A stretch of DNA of 64,000 nucleotides from Lewinellaceae bacterium (GTDB lineage: Bacteria; Bacteroidota; Bacteroidia; Chitinophagales; Saprospiraceae). A model generated the notes under the pieces. It saw only the letters and a list, made by a program, of their open reading frames with translations, searched no databases and had not been told where the DNA came from. Of the stretch, positions 8,234-16,798 are shown in pieces. The DNA lies in assembly GCA_020636405.1 (NCBI GenBank), contig JACJXW010000004.1, forward strand, positions 2,344,001-2,408,000. The letters are read 5' to 3'. The first letter of the stretch is position 1. Every line of letters begins with the position of its first letter. The position numbers and the translations under genes were made by a program.

Positions 8234-9055
8234 ATGTATAGACTGAAAGACAGGGTCGCCATTATTACCGGTGGCGCCAGTGGTATAGGTAAAGCAACAG
8301 CTACACGCTTCATCGAAGAAGGCGCTCGTGTCGTCATCTGGGATATTAACCAAGAAAAGGGCCTGGCGGTTGCTTCCGAGCTCAATAAAATGGCGGCTAA
8401 ATTGGCGGAAAAAGCGATGGAAGTTCCCGTTTTCGAATCGGGGGAACAAAATGGCAAGGAAGGCGCCGAAGAGCTTTACAGTAAGTTCTACGAGGTCAAT
8501 ACGACCAGCCTGGACAGCACAGAGGCGGCAGCCCGGGAGGTGATCGAGGATTTTGGCAAGATCGATATCCTCATCAATAATGCGGGCATTACCCGGGACG
8601 CTACAATGAAAAAAATGAGCCCCGAACAATGGCAGCAGGTGATTGACGTCAACCTGACCGGCGTGTGGAATTGCACCAAAGCCGTTTCTCCCTTCATGGT
8701 AGAACGCAATTACGGGCGCATCATCAGTGCCGCTTCGGTAGTGGGGTTGTACGGCAACTTCGGACAGGCCAACTATGTGGCCACCAAGGCCGGTGTCATC
8801 GGCATGACGAAAGTTTGGGCCAGGGAGTTCGCCCGTAAGGGGATTACCGCCAACGCCGTCGCACCTGGATTCATCGCTACCGAAATGGTCACCACCATTC
8901 CGGAAAAGGTGATACAGATGATCGAAGATAAAACGCCGGTGGGCCGGATGGGCAAGCCCGAAGAGATCGCCAGCGCCTACCTGTATCTGGCTTCCGAGGA
9001 AGCGGCTTTCGTCAACGGTATAACCCTGAGTGTGGACGGAGGGCTTATCCTTTAA
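8234..9055 (+). CDS. phaB: NADPH-type acetoacetyl-CoA reductase / FabG-like SDR
   Basis: Reduces acetoacetyl-CoA to (R)-3-hydroxybutyryl-CoA, the PHA synthase substrate. Classical short-chain dehydrogenase features: nucleotide-binding T-G-G-A-S-G-I-G at the N-terminus, N-N-A-G-I-T-R-D, catalytic Ser in S-A-A-S-V-V-G, Tyr/Lys in Y-V-A-T-K-A-G, and C-terminal S-V-D-G-G. At 273 residues it is about 25 longer than typical PhaB/FabG (about 246); the extra residues lie between roughly 60 and 90, an acidic insert after the third strand. FabG of fatty-acid synthesis is the alternative, but the pha context favours PhaB. A terminator follows at 9170-9200. Confidence 0.85.
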   Translation: MYRLKDRVAIITGGASGIGKATATRFIEEGARVVIWDINQEKGLAVASELNKMAAKLAEKAMEVPVFESGEQNGKEGAEELYSKFYEVNTTSLDSTEAAAREVIEDFGKIDILINNAGITRDATMKKMSPEQWQQVIDVNLTGVWNCTKAVSPFMVERNYGRIISAASVVGLYGNFGQANYVATKAGVIGMTKVWAREFARKGITANAVAPGFIATEMVTTIPEKVIQMIEDKTPVGRMGKPEEIASAYLYLASEEAAFVNGITLSVDGGLIL

Positions 9056-9169
9056 GAGCCCCAACCCCGGATTTCAGACTGAACAATCACGGGATGCTTT
9101 GTCCTTCGTTCCGTTTGAGCCGGGAGCCGTTCCTTTCTCCGTATTCCAAGAATATAATCACACGACTAT

Positions 9170-9200
9170 GCCTTTGCCTTCACCGGCAAAGGCTTTTTTT
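9170..9200 (+). terminator. Rho-independent terminator of the reductase gene
   Basis: Perfect 9-bp stem GCCTTTGCC/GGCAAAGGC (9170-9178 with 9185-9193), 6-base loop, then seven T (9194-9200). It lies 115 bases after the phaB stop. Confidence 0.85.
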
Positions 9201-9343
9201 GCGCCCTTATCCCCTTTCTCCGTAAAGGCAACGCAAATTGATATACAACTATCTATATACATAAATAATTGCAAAAAAAAGTGTAACTTGAGGCATGGTT
9301 AAAGCGTTTTAATGAAACCGGCACAAACCAAAGCCGCGTCACA

Positions 9344-10768
9344 ATGAGGATGAAACTGCAAAAATTTACAGAATTTGCCAATACGCTATTGCCCCATGAG
9401 ACAGCCTACTTGCTGTCCACTCAGCAATTTGAAGATGACATCAAGCTCGGGGTACTGAAATTGATCGATTACAACTGCACCAACATCCGGCAATTTACAG
9501 CTTACGATGTGTCGATCGACAAGCGCAAGTACTCCAACCTCAAGAATTGGATCACCGAACGGCTGGAAGCCATCGATGTCGATGTGCGTTTTGACTGGAT
9601 GAGCCGCCTGGAGCGGCAGGTGATGACCGATTCCATTGAGCCTCAGGAAGAGAAGCAATTGCTGAAAGCCATACGGGAGTATGACAAACTGGACTTTTAC
9701 TTCACCAAGTTTTACGAGCTGGTGGAGATATATCGCCACTTCCTTTTGATCCGCATGCGGTATGCCCACCACAAGGTAGCGGATGACTTTCTGAAAGGCT
9801 ACCGCCAGAAATACGATGAGTGTAAGGCGGTCAGCGAACGCATCCACGAGGCCACCCTGGATATTGTCAACCAGTATTCCGAGAACTCCGCTCAATCCAT
9901 TCACTGGGAGAACTGGCTGACCGAGGTATTCTACAACGAAGAACTCGATGGATTGAACCGCTACCTGGCTCTGGTGCGCCTTACTTTTGTGTATTTCAAC
10001 TACCGCCAATTCGAGAAATTGCGGGAGAAGTACAACTACATCGACCAGCTCTTCAAGAACGGGCAATATTACTCCCGGCGCATTCTGCTCAATTACTATG
10101 GCAACCGGGTGATGCTGCACACCAAATTCCAGGAATACGACAAGGCCGAATACTACGGATACCTATCCATACGGGAGAAGAATAGCGATTACATCCACTA
10201 CGTGAACAACCTCAGTGCAGTACTGCTGCGGCAGAAGAAGTACCAGGATGCGCTGCATCTCATGCGCTCGGCTTATCCGGAGATGAAGAATACACCGAGT
10301 TTCCACAACCGCATCGGTTTTGTGGCCTTCTACCTGAAGTGCCTCAACTATAACCAGCAGTTTAAAAATTCGGAAAACTATGCGGAGTCCTTCCTGCAGG
10401 CCTACAAAAAGGAAATTTTCGAATACCGCTGGCATATCTTTTTCTCGTCCTACCTGGAAGCGATCCTGCAGCAGGAGAAATATGCCAAGCTGCTGAAATT
10501 GGTACGAAAATACCAATTGCTGGACCGCGAGAAGCAGTATCAGAAAAACGCCAATTACCTCCCCACCATCCTATGGTACAATGCGGTGGCACAATATAAG
10601 GAGATGCTCATCCAAAAGGAGGAGATCAGCACCCTGATCCAGGAATCCATCGGGCAACTGGATAGGGTAGAGGTAAAGCAACATCAGCTTCGGGACCTGC
10701 TGGAGGAACTGCGTCCGTTCATTCCCGGTGTAGTGAACCGAGTTCAGGACAAAATGCTAACGGCCTAG
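9344..10768 (+). CDS. Hypothetical 474-residue helical protein
   Basis: I do not recognise a family. The protein has no signal peptide or membrane segment, is rich in Tyr, Leu, Lys and Gln, and the part from about residue 210 to 450 has the rhythm of TPR-like helical hairpins (for example N-Y-Y-G-N-R-V-M-L-H, then Y-D-K-A-E-Y-Y-G, then Y-Q-D-A-L-H-L-M). The first 120 residues lack such repeats. It is probably cytoplasmic and a scaffold or interaction protein. ATG at 9344 starts M-R-M-K-L; the second ATG at 9350 is equally possible. Its last 12 bases overlap the converging small gene at 10757-11011. Confidence 0.75.
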   Translation: MRMKLQKFTEFANTLLPHETAYLLSTQQFEDDIKLGVLKLIDYNCTNIRQFTAYDVSIDKRKYSNLKNWITERLEAIDVDVRFDWMSRLERQVMTDSIEPQEEKQLLKAIREYDKLDFYFTKFYELVEIYRHFLLIRMRYAHHKVADDFLKGYRQKYDECKAVSERIHEATLDIVNQYSENSAQSIHWENWLTEVFYNEELDGLNRYLALVRLTFVYFNYRQFEKLREKYNYIDQLFKNGQYYSRRILLNYYGNRVMLHTKFQEYDKAEYYGYLSIREKNSDYIHYVNNLSAVLLRQKKYQDALHLMRSAYPEMKNTPSFHNRIGFVAFYLKCLNYNQQFKNSENYAESFLQAYKKEIFEYRWHIFFSSYLEAILQQEKYAKLLKLVRKYQLLDREKQYQKNANYLPTILWYNAVAQYKEMLIQKEEISTLIQESIGQLDRVEVKQHQLRDLLEELRPFIPGVVNRVQDKMLTA

Positions 10769-11011
10769 GATCTGAGGCCTGGAATCGGGGCCGGAGAGCT
10801 CGCTTTCATAGTGCTCTACCAGCATGGCCTGTTGATGGGCCACTTTATTCAGTACCCGGAGTTCTTCGTCCAGTACTTTTTCTCTTTGGATAGGGTCGTT
10901 GCTGAATGATAGTCGCTTGCGGTTCCGGTTAACATCTAGGATCTTTTGAATAGTTTGATTCAAGGCTATCCGGGCTCTGATGAGCCGGCGTTTCATGGAT
11001 CTTTGCGTCAT
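10757..11011 (-). CDS. Small basic/helical protein, unknown
   Basis: 84 residues, no signal peptide. The N-terminus is very basic (K-R-R-L-I-R-A-R), followed by a long helix with acidic and basic residues in alternation, consistent with a short coiled coil. The gene overlaps the tail of the converging 474-residue gene by 12 bases, with the two TAG stops interleaved. Coding status rests on reading-frame length, position and protein-like composition only. Confidence 0.5.
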   Translation of the reverse strand: MTQRSMKRRLIRARIALNQTIQKILDVNRNRKRLSFSNDPIQREKVLDEELRVLNKVAHQQAMLVEHYESELSGPDSRPQILGR

Positions 11012-11352
11012 TCCTTTCGGATTTGGTTAGGAATTTTAGTAAACTGCTTTTAGTTTACCTGATTGGGCGTTTGATTGCAAATAAAGGTGTTTTCTATTCC
11101 TATCTGTTTTTCCTTCCGATTAAAAACGAAGGCGAATAACTAAAAGTGTGTACCTCCCGGTTTTAACACCATAAAGAACTTTTTTTGGTTTACGTGATGA
11201 TTTCAAAACTTAATTTTCGAACAGCCCGTTGCGAAACTACGAAATATTAACAACATAGCCCAGAATTTGGATCGCAGAATAGTGTTAAATTAAGCCTGAA
11301 AGGGTAGTGCCAGGACAATCGGGTGTCATTCAGATTTCTGGCCCCCTGGCAG
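11012..11352. other. Spacer between the small gene and the outer-membrane receptor gene
   Basis: AT-rich at the left. A 7-bp hairpin GTAAACT/AGTTTAC (11039-11045 with 11052-11058) sits 28 bases before the ATG of the small minus-strand gene and could be an operator or leader hairpin. No convincing promoter or RNA gene seen in the rest. Confidence 0.4.
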
Positions 11353-13785
11353 TTATTCTCCCCCAACGCGTCCGGCCTCTTCCTCCAGGCCGGTTTTTCG
11401 CTTTCTCGATTGCACGTTTTCATTGCCGAAGCGGTAGCTGAGGCTCAGGCTGGCGCGCCGGCTGTCCCACCGGCCACTGCCGATGGCGGTCAGGCCGTCG
11501 AAAGTAGACTGCCCGTCCCATCCGGATTCATAGAAAACGTCATCTACACTCAGGCGGGCATTCAGGCGGTCCTGGAGGAACTTACGTTGCAGCCCCAGGC
11601 TAAGGCTCCACAGAGATTCATACTCAAACACCCCTCCCCAGACACCCGGGCCGGAATAGTACCCGGAGATCTCCCCTTTGAAGCTGGCAGGCAAGTTGAA
11701 GGTGTGTTGCTGATAGATGTTGTACGTGAAAGCTTGAAGGTCGACAATAGCGCCTTCCCCAAAATCGGCCTGGTTATCCAGGTAGGAGGCACTGATGTTG
11801 AAGTAGGCATTCCACCCCTTTGTCAATTGCACGGGCGCGCTGGCATTAAAGCTGAAGATGTTTTGCTCCGCCAGGTTGGCCCAGGTAATAAAGCCTGCCC
11901 GGGGGTCTTCTTCGTCCGGAGCGATCAGCCGGGTGATCTGGCCGGTGGTGCGGCTGTAGGCCAGTTTGAAGTTGTAGCGATAGGCCAGGGTATAGCCCAG
12001 TTCCAGGTTGTTGACGATCTCGGGGCGTAAGAAGGGATTGCCTCTTTCGTAGGAAAGCTGGCTAACCTGATTGTTGAAGGGGTTGAGGACGTTGTAGTCT
12101 GGCCGGTTGATGCGGCGGCCGTAGTTGAAGGACAGGGTATTTTGGGAGGATACCTGCCAGGTGAGGCCGGCGGAGGGGAACCAGTTGATGTAATTGAGCT
12201 TTACCGGCGGTTCCTGCAGCTCTGCCAGGAAGGCCTGGAGGTCACCTTTAGCGTCGGTTTGTTCGGCGCGCAGGCCGGCAGAAAAGTTCCACTTTTCTCC
12301 CAGCGGGCGAGCGTAATTGAAGTATCCGGCATAGACATTTTCCTCGTACCGGAAGAGGTTGGACCTCCGGCCGTTCAGCTCCGGGTTGCCATTCAGGACA
12401 TCGAAAAACAGAAAGGTATTATCGGAAACCACCCGGCTCAACTTCGAGCCTGCGCTCAGCTTGCCGCCCCACAATTCGTCCTCATAATCAACATTGAAAG
12501 TATAAATATCGATGTCGGTAGGCGTATCAAAGCTATTGATGACCTCGGTAAGCACTTCGGATTCGGAGGCATCGTAGTAGCGGTTGGGCTGTAGGCGGCG
12601 GCTGTCGTTTTCGTACCTGCCGTAATCGAGGTCCACATTCAGGCTCCGTCCGTTCTTATTGTCAAACCGGTAGTTGAGGTTGATGGTGTTGTTCCTTCTG
12701 CCGTCATCCGCTGAATTGAAAGCTACCAGTATGCTATCGGCCTGTGCCGGGGTGAGCTGGCTGGCGATGGCGATCCGGTTGATCGACCAGCGGTCTCCGC
12801 TCATCTCCATACCGCTGGCCATAATACCCAGGGTATGTTGATCTGCCAGGAAAAAGTCGGCTCCGGCCCGATAGTTGTAGTTTTGCCATTGGTAGCGGCT
12901 ATTGTTGATCTCGTCCAGCTGGAGTCCATTCTGGAAGTTCAGGAAGTCCATATCGTGGTAGTTCTTACCATCGGCTACTCCCGCGGTAGCGAAAGCATTG
13001 AAGGCGCGGGAGCGGTAGTTGCCACTGGCGTTGGCGTTGGCACGGGCATATCGCCCCTGGCTGTAGGTTACACTGGCGGTGCCGTTCGCGCCCAGGTTTT
13101 TGTCCTTTTTGAGCCGAATGTCGATAATACCGGCATTGCCTTCCGCTTCGTAACGGGCGCCGGGGTTGGTGATGATCTCAATGCGGTCGATCTGTTCGGC
13201 GGGAAGGTTCTGCAGGTAATTGCTCAGGTCCTGTCCGGTAAGCGGCAGGCGTTTCCCGTCGATGTAAAGCAGTACGCCCGACCGGCCCAGGACATTGATG
13301 TTGTCGTTGTTGTCAACCGTCACTCCCGGCGCTTTCCGCAGCAGGCTTATGGCATCTGACCCCACGCTGTTGATGGTGCCATCCACGTTGAATACCGTAC
13401 GGTCGGGTTTGACTTCCACCATGACCCGGGAAGCGGTGACAGTGGCCTCCTTCAGTCCGATGGTAGCTGAAGAGAAGGCCAACCGGCCGAGGTCGAGTTG
13501 TTGGCTGCCGGCCAGCTGAATGTCCGTTATCCATAAGTCTGGAGCCCCCACGTAGGTAGCCTTGAGGAAGTAGCTTCCGGTGGCAATACCACGGAGGGCA
13601 AACAGCCCGGCTTCGTCACTGGCGTCTGCTTTGTACAAGCTGCTGTCAGCGGTATGGTAAAGGATAATGTTGGCGAAAGCAGCCGGCTGGCCATCGGCAT
13701 CCCGGATCTGTCCACGAATGCCGGCGGATTGCGCCTGGACGCTCAGGCAGGCGTAAAGGAGTACAAGGGTAAGTGTGTGTCGCAT
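11353..13785 (-). CDS. TonB-dependent receptor-like outer-membrane beta-barrel protein
   Basis: 810 residues. A signal peptide (to about residue 19, cleavage near V-Q-A-Q-S) is followed by a carboxypeptidase-regulatory-like (CarboxypepD_reg) domain, residues about 22-105, a plug domain about 115-230 with D-A-I-S-L-L-R-K-A-P-G-V and L-Y-I-D-G-K-R-L, and a C-terminal barrel of alternating aromatic strands with repeated L-x-F-N-Y-G-R-R-I-N-R-P-type sequences. This is the OMP_b-brl_3 type common in Bacteroidota. It lacks an adjacent SusD gene, so it is not a Sus-type glycan transporter pair. Substrate unknown. It is monocistronic as far as can be seen. Confidence 0.85.
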   Translation of the reverse strand: MRHTLTLVLLYACLSVQAQSAGIRGQIRDADGQPAAFANIILYHTADSSLYKADASDEAGLFALRGIATGSYFLKATYVGAPDLWITDIQLAGSQQLDLGRLAFSSATIGLKEATVTASRVMVEVKPDRTVFNVDGTINSVGSDAISLLRKAPGVTVDNNDNINVLGRSGVLLYIDGKRLPLTGQDLSNYLQNLPAEQIDRIEIITNPGARYEAEGNAGIIDIRLKKDKNLGANGTASVTYSQGRYARANANASGNYRSRAFNAFATAGVADGKNYHDMDFLNFQNGLQLDEINNSRYQWQNYNYRAGADFFLADQHTLGIMASGMEMSGDRWSINRIAIASQLTPAQADSILVAFNSADDGRRNNTINLNYRFDNKNGRSLNVDLDYGRYENDSRRLQPNRYYDASESEVLTEVINSFDTPTDIDIYTFNVDYEDELWGGKLSAGSKLSRVVSDNTFLFFDVLNGNPELNGRRSNLFRYEENVYAGYFNYARPLGEKWNFSAGLRAEQTDAKGDLQAFLAELQEPPVKLNYINWFPSAGLTWQVSSQNTLSFNYGRRINRPDYNVLNPFNNQVSQLSYERGNPFLRPEIVNNLELGYTLAYRYNFKLAYSRTTGQITRLIAPDEEDPRAGFITWANLAEQNIFSFNASAPVQLTKGWNAYFNISASYLDNQADFGEGAIVDLQAFTYNIYQQHTFNLPASFKGEISGYYSGPGVWGGVFEYESLWSLSLGLQRKFLQDRLNARLSVDDVFYESGWDGQSTFDGLTAIGSGRWDSRRASLSLSYRFGNENVQSRKRKTGLEEEAGRVGGE

Positions 13786-13990
13786 GTCTTCTTAGGGTGA
13801 TTTCTTAATTAAAAATGGGACAAAAACAGCCGACAATTATCGCAAAAAGTCGATGGGCCGCTTAATTTTTTCGGCCAACGGCGCCTATCAGTCCTTGAGC
13901 GATGGTATTCACCGGGGCCGGAATATGGTGTGGCCGCTGAATTTCCGAAAAGAAAATACGGTTTCTGTACATCTCAAATCCAGGATAATG

Positions 13991-14042
13991 GGTTTTCTTT
14001 AAAAGGAAGGCCTTTGAGCTACCGGAAAGCAAAAAGAAAACC
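13991..14042. repeat. 10-bp inverted repeat in front of the first usp gene
   Basis: GGTTTTCTTT (13991-14000) and AAAGAAAACC (14033-14042) pair perfectly and end six bases before the ATG at 14049, so in mRNA the right arm would cover the ribosome-binding region. A smaller AAGG/CCTT hairpin lies inside. Confidence 0.4.
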
Positions 14043-14048
14043 AGTAAT

Positions 14049-15191
14049 ATGAGACTACTTGAAAAGATCCTCCTGGCTACCGACCTGTTCCCATCCACCC
14101 ACAATGTGGTCGAAAATGCGATAACCGTTGCCCGGGCGTTCCATTCCACCATAACGCTCCTGCACGTATTGCCGCAGAATATCGGCAATGAGAAAGCCAA
14201 AAAGCTGCTGGAAGAAACGGCAAAAAAACACCTTGCCGATATCAATACGCGGATCAATAAGGAAGGCATAAGCACTGCGGAGCCTCTGCTCGATTGGGGC
14301 GATCACTGTGAAAAGATCGTAGCCGCCGCCCATCGCCTGGAGGCCAACCTCGTACTTATCGGCGCCGGGGAAAGGGACCACGGCCAGAAATTACGGCTGG
14401 GCACCTCGGCGGAAAAGATCATCAAATTGTCCGAACAACCCGTTTTCGTGGTAAAACCGGAAGACGGGCTTTCCATAAAAACCATATTATGCCCCGTCGA
14501 CTTTTCCGACCCGTCCAGGCGGGCGCTGAAGGATGCCATCATATTTGCCCGCCGTTTCGGGGCGGAGCTGATCATCCTGAGCGTTTACAAACCCATTACG
14601 GCCAGTGCCTTTAGTTTTATGTACGACTGGGAGGAGGAGAACACCCGCATCGCTTTCAAGCATATTGCCCAGTTCAATGAGTTCCTGAAAGAGTTCAACC
14701 TCAAGGACGTCAACTGGAGGAAAGAGGTGCGGAGGGGTAAGCCGGAGGCCGAAATTCTCGCCGAGATCAAAGAGTCGAATATCGACCTGTTGATCATGGG
14801 CACCACTGGGCGCAGCGGCCTGAGCAGGGTGATGATCGGCAGTGTGACGGAAAATGTGATCCGCGACGTGCCCTGTACCTTTATCACCACCAAAACCCAG
14901 GACGTCATTCAGCTTCAGATCGAAAACAGGATCCGGGATATCGAAAGCCATTACAACATCGCCGTCCAGCTCATGAAGGACGGGTTCTACAAAGAATCCA
15001 TCAATGAATTTGAAACCTGCCTGAAGATCAACGATATGCATGTGCCGGCTATCCATGGGATCGCCAAAGTGTATGATAAGCTGGAAAAACCGGAGATGGC
15101 AGAGAAATACCGGAAGCTGGCCCGGGAAGTGCTCCGGCGGATATGGGACAGCAAGATCGAAGAGGAGATTCGGAAGTATTATAGCTATTAA
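14049..15191 (+). CDS. Tandem universal stress protein with TPR-like C-terminal tail
   Basis: 380 residues with two UspA domains (about 1-138 and 142-285) and a 95-residue helical tail. The second domain has the ATP-binding loop G-T-T-G-R-S-G followed by V-M-I-G-S-V-T-E-N-V; the first has a degenerate loop (G-A-G-E-R-D-H-G then L-G-T-S-A-E-K-I). The tail contains a TPR-like pair (A-V-Q-L-M-K-D-G-F-Y-K-E-S-I-N-E-F) and could bind partners. USPs respond to starvation, anoxia or membrane stress, often by ATP binding. Two further usp genes lie nearby, and the three flank the V-ATPase operon. The TPR fusion is uncommon. Confidence 0.88.
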   Translation: MRLLEKILLATDLFPSTHNVVENAITVARAFHSTITLLHVLPQNIGNEKAKKLLEETAKKHLADINTRINKEGISTAEPLLDWGDHCEKIVAAAHRLEANLVLIGAGERDHGQKLRLGTSAEKIIKLSEQPVFVVKPEDGLSIKTILCPVDFSDPSRRALKDAIIFARRFGAELIILSVYKPITASAFSFMYDWEEENTRIAFKHIAQFNEFLKEFNLKDVNWRKEVRRGKPEAEILAEIKESNIDLLIMGTTGRSGLSRVMIGSVTENVIRDVPCTFITTKTQDVIQLQIENRIRDIESHYNIAVQLMKDGFYKESINEFETCLKINDMHVPAIHGIAKVYDKLEKPEMAEKYRKLAREVLRRIWDSKIEEEIRKYYSY

Positions 15192-15276
15192 AAAAAATGT
15201 TATTTTATCTTCTTTAGACTCATATTAGCAGAAAAACTAAATTTAAACACGTTCTTAATCCCTAACAGCTTTCTCT

Positions 15277-16086
15277 ATGCAAAAAATTCTGGTTCCGACT
15301 GACTTTTCCGCAAACGCTGAAAACGCCATTAAGTTCGCTATCGAGATCGCAAACAGATCCGGAAGCGAGATACTCCTGCTTCACTCCTTTCTCATCAGCA
15401 GCCGACGAGCTGATGTTATGAAAAATATGGGGAAAACGGTCAGGAAGGAGGCGGAAGAGAAAATGTGGAAGGCAATCCTTCAATTCAGGAAGATGTTGAA
15501 AAATGATGCCTCGATCCGGGGAGAGGTAATGGTGGGGCATGCGGTGGACAATGCAGCCTATTGCGCGAAAAAAGAAGCGTGCAGCCTCATCGTTATGGGC
15601 ACCCAAGGGGCTACAGGGGCGCTGGAGGTGTTCATAGGGAGTACAACGGGAGGTGTAATGAAGAACGCCGCTGTGCCGGTCCTGGCTATCCCTTCGAAAT
15701 ACGAATACCGGCCCCTAAATAATATTGTGCTTGCAATCGATAACCAACCGCTTCCTTCCCGGGAGGTATTCACTCCATTGCAGCAACTGGCCGCCAGCTA
15801 CGAAGCGAATATCAACATTTTCCACCTCCGGGTGGATGGAGTAGAAAAGGGCATAGATGAAAAGGTGTATACCTATCTCGAAGGCCTGCAGGTGAACTTC
15901 CATGAAGAGTCTGGCGATTCAGATGTTCACGAGCGCATCAATGCCTTTGTAAAAGAGGCGAATGCCAGCCTGCTGTGCATGGTGAGGAGGAAACGGGGCT
16001 TTTTTGAAAGCCTTTTTAAAGGCAGCGCTACCCTCAAACAAGTTTACAACAGCCCGGCGCCATTGTTGGTATTGACCGGCGACTGA
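15277..16086 (+). CDS. Universal stress protein, two UspA domains
   Basis: 269 residues. The first domain (about 1-145) starts M-Q-K-I-L-V-P-T-D-F and has the nucleotide loop M-G-T-Q-G-A-T-G followed by F-I-G-S-T-T-G-G-V-M; the second (about 148-269) is degenerate and lacks the loop. It is clearly paralogous to the product of 24395-25210 across the whole length, including an R-R-K-x-G-x-F-E motif near the end. It sits 85 bases after the first usp gene and may be co-transcribed with it. Confidence 0.88.
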   Translation: MQKILVPTDFSANAENAIKFAIEIANRSGSEILLLHSFLISSRRADVMKNMGKTVRKEAEEKMWKAILQFRKMLKNDASIRGEVMVGHAVDNAAYCAKKEACSLIVMGTQGATGALEVFIGSTTGGVMKNAAVPVLAIPSKYEYRPLNNIVLAIDNQPLPSREVFTPLQQLAASYEANINIFHLRVDGVEKGIDEKVYTYLEGLQVNFHEESGDSDVHERINAFVKEANASLLCMVRRKRGFFESLFKGSATLKQVYNSPAPLLVLTGD

Positions 16087-16111
16087 CGCACCTCTTGGCG
16101 GTTCGGCCTTT

Positions 16112-16275
16112 AGAGCATGTTTGGAGGCCAATCTTTGAGCTGCAAAGGCCACTTTTTTGATGATACTTCGTTGCTTTTCTTGACCGTACCAAAGGGTACG
16201 CTCTTCAAAAAGACGCCTCGTTTCATCAAAAAATTGACTCTTTTCGCTTGCAAACCCGGCCTCCAAACATGCTCT
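16112..16275. mobile_element. MITE-like element, 164 bp, with perfect 18-bp terminal inverted repeats
   Basis: Terminal arms AGAGCATGTTTGGAGGCC (16112-16129) and its exact complement (16258-16275). Nested inside are further complementary pairs (CTTTTTTGATGA with TCATCAAAAAA, and CGTACC-AAA-GGGTACG), so the whole piece folds on itself. It fills the spacer between a usp gene and the end of the V-ATPase operon and has no coding capacity of its own. Target duplication could not be resolved. Non-autonomous transposable element or large bidirectional hairpin are the two readings. Confidence 0.55.
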
Positions 16276-16306
16276 TAAAAAACAGCCGGCCGTAGTTTAC
16301 CTGCTT

Positions 16307-16762
16307 TTACAGCCCGGCATTGATAATAAACGTCGCCGCGAACGCCACGATCGCATACAATTCCGGAAAAACGGCCAGCACCATAGTCTTGCCAAACACA
16401 TCGATACCCGAACCGATACTGGCAATGCCGTTGGCGCAGATCTGTCCCTGCCGGATGGCGGAGATCAGACAGACCAGCCCCAGTGCGAAACCGGCGGCAA
16501 GTATGGCCATGCCCTGCAGCAAGGTGGTGCCCGCCGAGAGCACACCCGAACTGTTGATTATGAAAAAGCCGGCAAAGCCGTACAACCCCTGAGTGCCGGG
16601 CAAGGCGCTCAGCAGCATGTAACTGCCGAATGCTTCTTCATTTTTTTTCAGCGCGCCGATGGTGGCATTGCCTCCGATAGATACTCCGATGGCACTGCCG
16701 ACGCCTGCCAGGCCTACCATGAGGCCTAATCCGATATATGCGAGAACGATTCCTACTTCCAT
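16307..16762 (-). CDS. ntpK: V/A-type ATPase membrane ring subunit K (c)
   Basis: Forms the ion-carrying rotor ring. 151 residues from ATG 16762, four membrane helices in two hairpins. Only the second hairpin carries the ion-binding acid (Glu134 in F-P-E-L-Y-A), the V-type pattern. The first hairpin has L-P-G-T-Q-G-L-Y and the third helix R-Q-G-Q; these correspond to Leu61, Thr64, Gln65, Tyr68 and Gln110 of the E. hirae NtpK sodium site, so sodium coupling is likely (inference from motif). A TTG start at 16786 would add eight residues. Last gene of the operon E-DUF2764-A-B-D-I-K. Confidence 0.93.
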   Translation of the reverse strand: MEVGIVLAYIGLGLMVGLAGVGSAIGVSIGGNATIGALKKNEEAFGSYMLLSALPGTQGLYGFAGFFIINSSGVLSAGTTLLQGMAILAAGFALGLVCLISAIRQGQICANGIASIGSGIDVFGKTMVLAVFPELYAIVAFAATFIINAGL

Positions 16763-16798
16763 ATTTGCTGATTCTATGTTTATCAATGCTTTATTTTG

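Noticed and set aside
15919..16266. Minus-strand frame of 115 codons across the end of a usp gene and the 16112-16275 element
   Set aside because: Overlaps a certain gene and consists partly of an inverted-repeat element; no recognisable protein features.
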